Assembly (NCBI GenBank): GCA_002898555.1
Contig: BEHR01000002.1
Coordinates: forward strand, 93,816-157,815
DNA length: 64,000 bases
DNA from: a bacterium HR15
Lineage (GTDB): Bacteria > Armatimonadota > Fimbriimonadia > Fimbriimonadales > GBS-DC
Reading direction: 5' to 3'
The stretch's first letter is position 1, and the number at the start of each line of letters is the position of its first letter. Made by a program: the position numbers and the translations under genes. The notes below the pieces were generated by a model that was given only the letters and a program-made list of their open reading frames with translations, was not told the origin of the DNA and did no database searches. Shown here piece by piece: positions 7,639 to 16,051 of the stretch.

Positions 7639-10266
7639 GTGAACTATCGCATGCAGTGTGGTCGTGCGCTCCTAACGAGTGCGCTGGTAGTTTGTAGCAT
7701 TGCGATGCATGGTCTTGCTGATCAGAAGGGAGAAATCCGTTCTGCTGATGGCGAGCGCCAACTGATTGATCTGCCGCCCGCGGCGTTTGCGGGCATTCCG
7801 CATGACCCGTCCCGGCAAGGTGGTTCTCCTGGATGGGTGATGCCTCTCCGCGTGTCTACCGAGTGGTTCCCGGCGCAGCCGCCGCTGCGTGAACCGTTTC
7901 GTCAGCGTGAAGCACCTCGCCACGAGGTAGAAACAGAGCGCATCCCCGGCGATTCGACCGCCGCGCAAATCTTTCAGCCCTCCATCAGCGACTTCTACCC
8001 ACAAGCCTTGGATGCCTTCCGCTGGTTCGATGCCATCGGTCCGAACGACCTCACTCCACCCGATACGAACATTGCGGTGGGTCCAAGCCATGTGGTCATG
8101 GTGACCAACGACGACTGGGCGATCTACGACCGCAACGGCAACCAACAGTATCGGGTGGACATCCAGACCTTTCTGAACACCACCGATTTCATGTTCGACC
8201 CACGCGCAGTGTATGACCCTTGGAACGGGCGGTTCCTGATCCTTTACCTGCGCTCGCGAGGTTCCAACAGTTCGCAGGGTTCCTGGTGGACGCTCATGAT
8301 TTCCGACGATGCGAATCCCCATGGCACCTGGTGGGTTTACAACTTCAACGCACGCCTCGATGGCAGCACCGACAGGAATCAGTGGGTGGACTTTCCGCAT
8401 CTGGGCTATGACAACGAGGCGGTCTACCTTGCTGGGAATATGTACAATGTGGGCGGCGGCTTCCGCTACGCGAAGGTGCGTATCCTCTGGAAGGACCAGA
8501 TCTACAGTGGTGCGAATGCTGCTTGGTACGATTTCTGGGACCTGCCCCCCACAGTGGCGCCAGCCCAGGGCTATCGGGTGCTGGTAACTCCTCGCCAGCA
8601 CTACTGGGCGCAGATTCCTGGTGGAGGCGGCAACTATGTGCGTGTGTATCGCATCGAGAACCCGACAGCATGGCATCGGGGCACAGGCACGCCCAACTTA
8701 GTTCTTCAGGCGGATATCGGGGTTGGTTCCTATTCGCCCCCGCCTGATGCCCGTGAGCCAGGCAGAGGACGGGTACTGTGGACAGTAGATTGCCGTATCA
8801 CCGACAAATCGCGCCTGAACTATCCCTATCTCTACACCTGCCACCATGTGGGCGTGTCTTCTGGCTCTGCAGTCGGCTCCAAGTACTATCGCCTCGATGT
8901 GTCGAACAACACGGCACTACGCGACGCCCTACTGTGGTTCGGGGTCGCTTACGACGGTTTCTTCCCCACGCTGGAAGCGACGCGCGATGAGGACATGGCG
9001 TTGGGACTGAACATTTCCAACGGGGATGCCGGCAGTCCCTACTATGTGACCTTCGCGGTCTACGAGTGGCTGAACAGCAGTGGTAGTATCGGACCAAGCA
9101 TTGGCTTGCGCTTTGGTAGCGGAGTAGCAGGGCAAGGCTCCACCGCCAATCGCTGGGGCGACTACTCTGGCTCGCAGTTAGACCCCTGTGACTTTCGCAC
9201 GGTCTGGTTAGCGGGTGAACATGCGCGCCCTGGCACATGGATGACCTCCGCACATGAGATCACGCTGAACAAGGTGCGCAGCGCGCTCAGCTGCGCCAAT
9301 GCTGCTGAGCGGCGCGGAATGCCCGTCACGCTCAGCGCAACGCTTACTCGCACCGACACCAACGCCGGCATCGCCAACGCCCCCGTCGACTTCTATGTGG
9401 ACGGCAACTATGTGGGCAGTGCGACCACCAACAGCTCCGGCGTCGCCCAACTCAACTACACCATCCCGAATAGCTTCAGCCCGGGTAGCAATCACCCTAT
9501 TACTGTCGAGTTCAACTATTGCCCCTCAAACGACCAGTTCAGTTGGAGCCGTTCGGAATGCACGCTGCATGTGCTGTTGGAGATAGGCGATGCAGGCGAC
9601 CTGCCAGAGACTTCCCAATCCACGCCGAGCGGCACCCTGTCGGTGATCGACGGCGTGTTGGGCGACAACGATGTCGATATGTATGCCATCTACTTGCCCA
9701 ACCCTGCAGCGTTCACCGCGACGACTGTGGGGGGCGCAAGCTTTGACACCCAGCTCTGGCTGTTTGGTCCCGATGGCAAGGGTGTGGCATTCAACGACGA
9801 CTCAAGCGGCACCCTCTCGACTATCGACAACTCATCAGGTTGTCTAACGGGGCGTCCTGCGGGCGTCTATTATCTGGCAATCAGTCGCTATAATCGAGAC
9901 GCGCTGGGCTGTCGGAATCAGACAATCTGGAACAACACGCCCTTCAATACCGTGCGCTGCCCCGATGGACCAGACGCTGCCTATCGAGTGAATGGCTGGA
10001 TAGGTTCGACAGCAGCGGGTGGTATCTATACTATCACGCTGACCAATGCACAGGGTGCGAACCGCGGTGATCCTGCGGACTGCTGCGTTGCCCATAACGG
10101 CGATGTGGACAACAACGGCTGCGTGGATGATGCTGACCTCTTAGCCGTGCTGTTCGCCTTTGGGCAAACGGGCGACAACTTGGGTCGCGTGGATGTGAAC
10201 TGTGACCGAGTGGTGGACGACGGTGACCTGCTGCTGGTGCTGTTCAACTTCGGCAGCGGGTGTTAA
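7639..10266 (+). CDS. Large secreted protein with Ig-like, PPC-like and dockerin-like modules (copy A)
   Basis: 875 residues from a GTG with AAGGAG eight bases upstream; the more upstream ATG would overlap the promoter. A signal peptide (about 1-27) is followed by a long extracellular region resembling a beta-propeller (about 50-540). Then come an Ig-like domain (about 543-640; VTLSATL, DFYVDGNYVG), a PPC-like beta-sandwich (about 648-790; DNDVDMYAIYL, GVYYLAI) and two dockerin/EF-hand-like calcium loops at the end (DVDNNGCVDDADLL, DVNCDRVVDDGDLL), closing with LFNFGSGC. It is probably surface-displayed or secreted. The protein is identical to that at 11705-14332. No catalytic motif was recognised. 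Confidence 0.85.
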   Translation: MNYRMQCGRALLTSALVVCSIAMHGLADQKGEIRSADGERQLIDLPPAAFAGIPHDPSRQGGSPGWVMPLRVSTEWFPAQPPLREPFRQREAPRHEVETERIPGDSTAAQIFQPSISDFYPQALDAFRWFDAIGPNDLTPPDTNIAVGPSHVVMVTNDDWAIYDRNGNQQYRVDIQTFLNTTDFMFDPRAVYDPWNGRFLILYLRSRGSNSSQGSWWTLMISDDANPHGTWWVYNFNARLDGSTDRNQWVDFPHLGYDNEAVYLAGNMYNVGGGFRYAKVRILWKDQIYSGANAAWYDFWDLPPTVAPAQGYRVLVTPRQHYWAQIPGGGGNYVRVYRIENPTAWHRGTGTPNLVLQADIGVGSYSPPPDAREPGRGRVLWTVDCRITDKSRLNYPYLYTCHHVGVSSGSAVGSKYYRLDVSNNTALRDALLWFGVAYDGFFPTLEATRDEDMALGLNISNGDAGSPYYVTFAVYEWLNSSGSIGPSIGLRFGSGVAGQGSTANRWGDYSGSQLDPCDFRTVWLAGEHARPGTWMTSAHEITLNKVRSALSCANAAERRGMPVTLSATLTRTDTNAGIANAPVDFYVDGNYVGSATTNSSGVAQLNYTIPNSFSPGSNHPITVEFNYCPSNDQFSWSRSECTLHVLLEIGDAGDLPETSQSTPSGTLSVIDGVLGDNDVDMYAIYLPNPAAFTATTVGGASFDTQLWLFGPDGKGVAFNDDSSGTLSTIDNSSGCLTGRPAGVYYLAISRYNRDALGCRNQTIWNNTPFNTVRCPDGPDAAYRVNGWIGSTAAGGIYTITLTNAQGANRGDPADCCVAHNGDVDNNGCVDDADLLAVLFAFGQTGDNLGRVDVNCDRVVDDGDLLLVLFNFGSGC

Positions 10267-10279
10267 AAAGCCTGTAGTC

Positions 10280-10304
10280 GGGAGCAGACCTATGTGTCTG
10301 CCCG
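10280..10304 (+). repeat. GTCTGCC palindromic repeat
   Basis: GCAGAC and GTCTGC arms with a 6-nt loop. Related palindromes occur at 28366-28387, 28402-28423 and 45871-45894, always outside genes. Confidence 0.5.
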
Positions 10305-10323
10305 AACCAGTGTGTCTATCGAG

Positions 10324-10348
10324 GAGGGGCGCGGTTGCCGCGCCCCTC
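10324..10348 (+). terminator. Strong GC hairpin after dockerin gene
   Basis: GAGGGGCGCGG pairs with CCGCGCCCCTC around a TTG loop (perfect 11-bp stem). There is no T-tract, so it may act as a 3' stabiliser or pause site rather than a simple intrinsic terminator. Confidence 0.5.
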
Positions 10349-10394
10349 TCATCGAGCTGAGAGGATGGGATGCCCACGCCACAGCAGATATGGG

Positions 10395-10400
10395 TATACT
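10395..10400 (+). promoter_or_regulatory. -10 box TATACT before truncated TenA-like gene
   Basis: ATGGGTATACT, 27 bp before the ATG at 10427, with GGAGGG between them. The same element is present in copy B. Confidence 0.45.
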
Positions 10401-10426
10401 CCTTGCCACATGGAGGGACGAGACCG

Positions 10427-10942
10427 ATGACGATCAAGGAGCAACTGGATCAGGTGATAGCCCGGTGGAACTTGCTGGAGCATCCGTTCTATCAGGCATG
10501 GAATGGGGGCACGCTGCCCATAGACGCGCTGCGCGATTACGCCCGTGAATATGGCGCGTTTATCTGCGAGCTACCTGCAGGCTGGCGCATCCAGCAGGAC
10601 GAGGAGACTGCCCATGAGGAAGAGGAGCATATCGAACTGTGGGCGCAGTTTGCTATATCGCTGGGCGTGACGGTTGGCATGCCACAACGCTCTGCCGTGC
10701 ACCATCTGGTGATGACCGCACGCGAGCTGTTCGCGGAGCCAGCCACTGCGCTGGGCGCGCTCTACGCCTTCGAAGCGCAGCAACCCGCCACCGCCCAATC
10801 CAAGCTGGAGGGGCTAACGCGCCATTATGCACTGCCTGACGGTGTGCGCCCCTATTTTGAGGTGCATGCCGCCAATCACCACGAGGCGGAAAAACTACTA
10901 ACCCGACGCTTTATCCTTCGGAAATCGCGCCGTTGCCCGTGA
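10427..10942 (+). pseudogene. Truncated TenA/PqqC-like gene at duplication junction
   Basis: Identical to the first about 158 codons of the intact gene at 14493-15083, up to the junction at 10900-10902. Translation then continues out of frame into the duplicated oxidoreductase DNA for about 13 unrelated residues (ending RRCP). Promoter and ribosome-binding site are intact, so a truncated protein lacking the last about 38 native residues could be made. It is a by-product of the tandem duplication. Confidence 0.85.
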
Positions 10943-11616
10943 CTATCGTGAACTGCCCCCAAAATGATTACTTTCTGGGTCCGCTGTTTGAGGTGTCGGC
11001 ACAGGAAGCGTTGCAGCACTGGCAGGGTGCGCGCGAGCTATCCGAGTGCCTGCTGTACTGGTTGCAGACGGAAGCGCCGCGCCCCGACGGTGGGGTGGGC
11101 TATCCGGGACTGTACCTGCGCCCCGATATAACGGGCACGCCCGACGGCTTCGCGAAGATGCCATATATCCGCGAATCGCGCCGAATCAGAGCACGATTCA
11201 CTATTTGTGAGCCCCATGTGTGCGCGGACTGTCGCCCAGGCGAAAAACTTGCGGAGCCATTTGCCGATAGCGTCGGCATCGGGCACTACCGCATCGACCT
11301 GCACCCCAGCACTGGAGGCGACCCCTATCTGGACATCGACGCGCTGCCGTTCCAGATACCGTTAGGTGCGCTGCTCCCCGTACGGGTGCGCAATCTGTTG
11401 CCTGCTTGCAAAAACATCGGCACGACCCACATCACCAACGGCTGCTATCGACTGCACCCGGTGGAATGGAATATCGGCGAGTCGGCAGGTTTGCTAACGG
11501 CGTTCTGTTTGCTGCGTGGAGTGGAGCCGCATCAAGTGTATGAAACCCCCGCGCTGCTGAGCGAGTATCAAGCCCTGCTGCGTTCCCAGGGCATCCCGCT
11601 GGTATGGGAACTTTAG
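10903..11616 (+). pseudogene. 3' fragment of FAD oxidoreductase (duplicated)
   Basis: Carries codons of about residue 282 to the stop of the oxidoreductase at 5991-7550, with identical sequence but no FAD-binding N-terminus. An in-frame TTG at 10933 could be read as a start, but it has no ribosome-binding site. The preceding TenA-like remnant is in another frame, so this is not a translational fusion. Confidence 0.85.
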
Positions 11617-11656
11617 GCTCAAGCCCCCCTGGCGAACGCAGGTGGAATGTTTGGGG

Positions 11657-11662
11657 TATAAT
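11657..11662 (+). promoter_or_regulatory. -10 box TATAAT for dockerin protein, copy B
   Basis: Exact copy of the promoter at 7591-7596, offset 4,066 bp. Confidence 0.6.
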
Positions 11663-11704
11663 AGTCATGGACGCGATCACAACGGCGTCCAAAGGAGAAA
11701 AACG

Positions 11705-14332
11705 GTGAACTATCGCATGCAGTGTGGTCGTGCGCTCCTAACGAGTGCGCTGGTAGTTTGTAGCATTGCGATGCATGGTCTTGCTGATCAGAAGGGAGAA
11801 ATCCGTTCTGCTGATGGCGAGCGCCAACTGATTGATCTGCCGCCCGCGGCGTTTGCGGGCATTCCGCATGACCCGTCCCGGCAAGGTGGTTCTCCTGGAT
11901 GGGTGATGCCTCTCCGCGTGTCTACCGAGTGGTTCCCGGCGCAGCCGCCGCTGCGTGAACCGTTTCGTCAGCGTGAAGCACCTCGCCACGAGGTAGAAAC
12001 AGAGCGCATCCCCGGCGATTCGACCGCCGCGCAAATCTTTCAGCCCTCCATCAGCGACTTCTACCCACAAGCCTTGGATGCCTTCCGCTGGTTCGATGCC
12101 ATCGGTCCGAACGACCTCACTCCACCCGATACGAACATTGCGGTGGGTCCAAGCCATGTGGTCATGGTGACCAACGACGACTGGGCGATCTACGACCGCA
12201 ACGGCAACCAACAGTATCGGGTGGACATCCAGACCTTTCTGAACACCACCGATTTCATGTTCGACCCACGCGCAGTGTATGACCCTTGGAACGGGCGGTT
12301 CCTGATCCTTTACCTGCGCTCGCGAGGTTCCAACAGTTCGCAGGGTTCCTGGTGGACGCTCATGATTTCCGACGATGCGAATCCCCATGGCACCTGGTGG
12401 GTTTACAACTTCAACGCACGCCTCGATGGCAGCACCGACAGGAATCAGTGGGTGGACTTTCCGCATCTGGGCTATGACAACGAGGCGGTCTACCTTGCTG
12501 GGAATATGTACAATGTGGGCGGCGGCTTCCGCTACGCGAAGGTGCGTATCCTCTGGAAGGACCAGATCTACAGTGGTGCGAATGCTGCTTGGTACGATTT
12601 CTGGGACCTGCCCCCCACAGTGGCGCCAGCCCAGGGCTATCGGGTGCTGGTAACTCCTCGCCAGCACTACTGGGCGCAGATTCCTGGTGGAGGCGGCAAC
12701 TATGTGCGTGTGTATCGCATCGAGAACCCGACAGCATGGCATCGGGGCACAGGCACGCCCAACTTAGTTCTTCAGGCGGATATCGGGGTTGGTTCCTATT
12801 CGCCCCCGCCTGATGCCCGTGAGCCAGGCAGAGGACGGGTACTGTGGACAGTAGATTGCCGTATCACCGACAAATCGCGCCTGAACTATCCCTATCTCTA
12901 CACCTGCCACCATGTGGGCGTGTCTTCTGGCTCTGCAGTCGGCTCCAAGTACTATCGCCTCGATGTGTCGAACAACACGGCACTACGCGACGCCCTACTG
13001 TGGTTCGGGGTCGCTTACGACGGTTTCTTCCCCACGCTGGAAGCGACGCGCGATGAGGACATGGCGTTGGGACTGAACATTTCCAACGGGGATGCCGGCA
13101 GTCCCTACTATGTGACCTTCGCGGTCTACGAGTGGCTGAACAGCAGTGGTAGTATCGGACCAAGCATTGGCTTGCGCTTTGGTAGCGGAGTAGCAGGGCA
13201 AGGCTCCACCGCCAATCGCTGGGGCGACTACTCTGGCTCGCAGTTAGACCCCTGTGACTTTCGCACGGTCTGGTTAGCGGGTGAACATGCGCGCCCTGGC
13301 ACATGGATGACCTCCGCACATGAGATCACGCTGAACAAGGTGCGCAGCGCGCTCAGCTGCGCCAATGCTGCTGAGCGGCGCGGAATGCCCGTCACGCTCA
13401 GCGCAACGCTTACTCGCACCGACACCAACGCCGGCATCGCCAACGCCCCCGTCGACTTCTATGTGGACGGCAACTATGTGGGCAGTGCGACCACCAACAG
13501 CTCCGGCGTCGCCCAACTCAACTACACCATCCCGAATAGCTTCAGCCCGGGTAGCAATCACCCTATTACTGTCGAGTTCAACTATTGCCCCTCAAACGAC
13601 CAGTTCAGTTGGAGCCGTTCGGAATGCACGCTGCATGTGCTGTTGGAGATAGGCGATGCAGGCGACCTGCCAGAGACTTCCCAATCCACGCCGAGCGGCA
13701 CCCTGTCGGTGATCGACGGCGTGTTGGGCGACAACGATGTCGATATGTATGCCATCTACTTGCCCAACCCTGCAGCGTTCACCGCGACGACTGTGGGGGG
13801 CGCAAGCTTTGACACCCAGCTCTGGCTGTTTGGTCCCGATGGCAAGGGTGTGGCATTCAACGACGACTCAAGCGGCACCCTCTCGACTATCGACAACTCA
13901 TCAGGTTGTCTAACGGGGCGTCCTGCGGGCGTCTATTATCTGGCAATCAGTCGCTATAATCGAGACGCGCTGGGCTGTCGGAATCAGACAATCTGGAACA
14001 ACACGCCCTTCAATACCGTGCGCTGCCCCGATGGACCAGACGCTGCCTATCGAGTGAATGGCTGGATAGGTTCGACAGCAGCGGGTGGTATCTATACTAT
14101 CACGCTGACCAATGCACAGGGTGCGAACCGCGGTGATCCTGCGGACTGCTGCGTTGCCCATAACGGCGATGTGGACAACAACGGCTGCGTGGATGATGCT
14201 GACCTCTTAGCCGTGCTGTTCGCCTTTGGGCAAACGGGCGACAACTTGGGTCGCGTGGATGTGAACTGTGACCGAGTGGTGGACGACGGTGACCTGCTGC
14301 TGGTGCTGTTCAACTTCGGCAGCGGGTGTTAA
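11705..14332 (+). CDS. Large secreted protein with Ig-like, PPC-like and dockerin-like modules (copy B)
   Basis: Identical in sequence, start codon (GTG), ribosome-binding site and promoter to 7639-10266. See that entry for the domain order. If the duplication is real, the cell has two full doses of this secreted protein, and it is the only gene doubled in complete form. Selection for dosage is possible, but the two copies look too young for divergence to test this. Confidence 0.85.
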   Translation: MNYRMQCGRALLTSALVVCSIAMHGLADQKGEIRSADGERQLIDLPPAAFAGIPHDPSRQGGSPGWVMPLRVSTEWFPAQPPLREPFRQREAPRHEVETERIPGDSTAAQIFQPSISDFYPQALDAFRWFDAIGPNDLTPPDTNIAVGPSHVVMVTNDDWAIYDRNGNQQYRVDIQTFLNTTDFMFDPRAVYDPWNGRFLILYLRSRGSNSSQGSWWTLMISDDANPHGTWWVYNFNARLDGSTDRNQWVDFPHLGYDNEAVYLAGNMYNVGGGFRYAKVRILWKDQIYSGANAAWYDFWDLPPTVAPAQGYRVLVTPRQHYWAQIPGGGGNYVRVYRIENPTAWHRGTGTPNLVLQADIGVGSYSPPPDAREPGRGRVLWTVDCRITDKSRLNYPYLYTCHHVGVSSGSAVGSKYYRLDVSNNTALRDALLWFGVAYDGFFPTLEATRDEDMALGLNISNGDAGSPYYVTFAVYEWLNSSGSIGPSIGLRFGSGVAGQGSTANRWGDYSGSQLDPCDFRTVWLAGEHARPGTWMTSAHEITLNKVRSALSCANAAERRGMPVTLSATLTRTDTNAGIANAPVDFYVDGNYVGSATTNSSGVAQLNYTIPNSFSPGSNHPITVEFNYCPSNDQFSWSRSECTLHVLLEIGDAGDLPETSQSTPSGTLSVIDGVLGDNDVDMYAIYLPNPAAFTATTVGGASFDTQLWLFGPDGKGVAFNDDSSGTLSTIDNSSGCLTGRPAGVYYLAISRYNRDALGCRNQTIWNNTPFNTVRCPDGPDAAYRVNGWIGSTAAGGIYTITLTNAQGANRGDPADCCVAHNGDVDNNGCVDDADLLAVLFAFGQTGDNLGRVDVNCDRVVDDGDLLLVLFNFGSGC

Positions 14333-14345
14333 AAAGCCTGTAGTC

Positions 14346-14370
14346 GGGAGCAGACCTATGTGTCTGCCCG
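14346..14370 (+). repeat. GTCTGCC palindromic repeat (copy B)
   Basis: Duplicate of the palindrome at 10280-10304. Confidence 0.5.
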
Positions 14371-14389
14371 AACCAGTGTGTCTATCGAG

Positions 14390-14414
14390 GAGGGGCGCGG
14401 TTGCCGCGCCCCTC
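14390..14414 (+). terminator. Strong GC hairpin after dockerin gene (copy B)
   Basis: Duplicate of the 11-bp-stem hairpin at 10324-10348, without a T-tract. Confidence 0.5.
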
Positions 14415-14460
14415 TCATCGAGCTGAGAGGATGGGATGCCCACGCCACAGCAGATATGGG

Positions 14461-14466
14461 TATACT
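14461..14466 (+). promoter_or_regulatory. -10 box TATACT for TenA-like gene
   Basis: ATGGGTATACT with a leader of about 20 nt that includes GGAGGG before the ATG at 14493. Confidence 0.5.
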
Positions 14467-14492
14467 CCTTGCCACATGGAGGGACGAGACCG

Positions 14493-15083
14493 ATGACGAT
14501 CAAGGAGCAACTGGATCAGGTGATAGCCCGGTGGAACTTGCTGGAGCATCCGTTCTATCAGGCATGGAATGGGGGCACGCTGCCCATAGACGCGCTGCGC
14601 GATTACGCCCGTGAATATGGCGCGTTTATCTGCGAGCTACCTGCAGGCTGGCGCATCCAGCAGGACGAGGAGACTGCCCATGAGGAAGAGGAGCATATCG
14701 AACTGTGGGCGCAGTTTGCTATATCGCTGGGCGTGACGGTTGGCATGCCACAACGCTCTGCCGTGCACCATCTGGTGATGACCGCACGCGAGCTGTTCGC
14801 GGAGCCAGCCACTGCGCTGGGCGCGCTCTACGCCTTCGAAGCGCAGCAACCCGCCACCGCCCAATCCAAGCTGGAGGGGCTAACGCGCCATTATGCACTG
14901 CCTGACGGTGTGCGCCCCTATTTTGAGGTGCATGCCGCCAATCACCACGAGGCGGAAAAACTACTAACACGTCTCGACCAGCTTAGCCCCGAGGGGCAGG
15001 CACGAGCGCGGTGGGCATGCGAACAGATGTGCCGCGCCCTGTGGGACGCGCTCACCGACCTGATGCCAGCCCCGCTGCGCTGA
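14493..15083 (+). CDS. TenA/PqqC-like haem-oxygenase-fold protein
   Basis: A 196-residue all-helical protein. The pattern REYGAFICELPAGW, then EETAHEEEEHIELW (about 60-72) and HAANHHEAE (about 165-174) supplies the spaced Glu/His ligands expected of the haem-oxygenase-like di-iron superfamily that includes TenA, PqqC and CADD-type enzymes. No thiamine or PQQ genes are nearby, so the reaction is unassigned. The start is ATG 14493 with GGAGGG upstream. This is the only intact copy; a truncated copy lies at 10427. It ends immediately next to the stop of the convergent prepilin-like gene. Confidence 0.75.
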   Translation: MTIKEQLDQVIARWNLLEHPFYQAWNGGTLPIDALRDYAREYGAFICELPAGWRIQQDEETAHEEEEHIELWAQFAISLGVTVGMPQRSAVHHLVMTARELFAEPATALGALYAFEAQQPATAQSKLEGLTRHYALPDGVRPYFEVHAANHHEAEKLLTRLDQLSPEGQARARWACEQMCRALWDALTDLMPAPLR

Positions 15084-15893
15084 TTATTGCCAGCGCTCCC
15101 ATAGTTCAGGGTAGCGGTTAGGATCCAGGTTGATGCGGGAGCAGTAGGTGAAGTCGTCGCGCTCGCACTCCTTCTCTGGCAGCCCGTAGAGCTGTTCAAA
15201 CGGCGTCGCTTTGCTGTGTCCATCGGCATAGGTGACCACCACGAGCTTCATATGTCGCCCGTGTGGACGCTGATGGAACGCGGCGCCCACCTGGAGCCCC
15301 TGCGCAGCAGGGAAAGGCGAATAGACCACATTCATGTAGTAGCCGTAATCGCGCCAGAGAGGGTAGCTGGAGGTGCCCGACGGGATGCCGTCCATCACAT
15401 AGACATGGCTGGCAGGCTTATCCAAGGCTGCCAGCGACTTGCTGGACACTACCCATGGCGAGCCACATGCCCACAGGTAGCCTGCAGGCGACGGATAAGC
15501 AGCACCATAGCCTACACGCCCCTCACACAACAGGCGCCGACCCGTCGCGGTTGAATCGGTCACCTGCTTCGTGCTGGGACAGCGCGAATAGAGATTGCTC
15601 TTGGAATAGGGTTGCAACCAATACAGGAAGCCGATGGAGGTACAGCCGGAATAGCCTCCGCCACAGAAGCCAGGAGGCGGCTCCATCGCGATCTCTGCGA
15701 AGGGAAAAACCTCATCGTAGTCCTGAATGTACATCATCGCGGCGATACCCACCTGCTTGTTGTTGCTCAAGCACATGGTCTGACGCGCCTTCTCACGCGC
15801 TTGTGCAAACACGGGAAACAGGATCGCCGCCAAAATCGCGATAATAGCGATTACCACCAGCAGCTCTATCAAGGTAAATCCTCGTCGATTCAT
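15084..15893 (-). CDS. DUF1559-type prepilin-like protein
   Basis: A 269-residue protein with a type III (prepilin) signal: [20 protein letters not shown], where cleavage after Gly5 is expected, then the [22 protein letters not shown] segment typical of DUF1559/pseudopilin proteins of Planctomycetes and Armatimonadota. A cysteine-containing C-terminal domain ends in [11 protein letters not shown] (the H-x-G part is the usual closing motif). It could be processed by PilD and assembled by the pilus machinery encoded at 21.8-30.2 kb. The start is chosen for GGAGGAG upstream and the conserved leader. It is convergent with the TenA-like gene with no gap. Confidence 0.9.
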   Translation of the reverse strand: MNRRGFTLIELLVVIAIIAILAAILFPVFAQAREKARQTMCLSNNKQVGIAAMMYIQDYDEVFPFAEIAMEPPPGFCGGGYSGCTSIGFLYWLQPYSKSNLYSRCPSTKQVTDSTATGRRLLCEGRVGYGAAYPSPAGYLWACGSPWVVSSKSLAALDKPASHVYVMDGIPSGTSSYPLWRDYGYYMNVVYSPFPAAQGLQVGAAFHQRPHGRHMKLVVVTYADGHSKATPFEQLYGLPEKECERDDFTYCSRINLDPNRYPELWERWQ

Positions 15894-15914
15894 CGTCGCT
15901 CCTCCGATATAACC

Positions 15915-15920
15915 ATTATA
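15915..15920 (-). promoter_or_regulatory. -10 box TATAAT of prepilin-like gene
   Basis: On the minus strand AAATGGGGTATAAT, 22 bp before the ATG. No good -35 at the standard distance. Confidence 0.6.
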
Positions 15921-16026
15921 CCCCATTTGAAAGGGCTATTGGCACCGCCCATCTCCATCGAAGATACCGAGCAGCTCCACTTGACACACAGGGACTTCAT
16001 CGGCATCGAGCATGAATGCCGCATGG

Positions 16027-16032
16027 TATAAC
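16027..16032 (+). promoter_or_regulatory. -10 box TATAAC of coiled-coil membrane protein gene
   Basis: GCATGGTATAAC, 20 bp before the ATG at 16052. The predicted leader is about 12 nt with only a weak ribosome-binding site. Confidence 0.45.
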
Positions 16033-16051
16033 ACTGCTGGGGTGGTCTGGA

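Larger units (their letters stand above)
6837..10902 (+). repeat. Tandem duplication, copy A (4,066 bp)
   Basis: This segment is followed directly by an identical segment at 10903-14968. All encoded reading frames on both strands match residue for residue between copies, and stretches compared base by base were identical. The boundary triplet AAC occurs at 6834-6836, 10900-10902 and 14966-14968, so the join shows 3-bp microhomology. It holds the 3' part of the FAD oxidoreductase, the dockerin protein and the 5' part of the TenA-like gene. Confidence 0.95.
10903..14968 (+). repeat. Tandem duplication, copy B (4,066 bp)
   Basis: Second, directly adjacent copy of 6837-10902. The right boundary is where the intact TenA-like gene continues (TAACACG) while copy A switches to oxidoreductase sequence (TAACCCG). 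The lack of visible divergence means a very recent event or an assembly error. Confidence 0.95.

Noticed and set aside
7672..8676. Long minus-strand frame of 334 codons, repeated at 11738-12742
   Set aside because: It lies fully inside the dockerin-protein gene on the other strand. It shows no domain or ribosome-binding site, and its duplication only reflects the 4,066-bp repeat.
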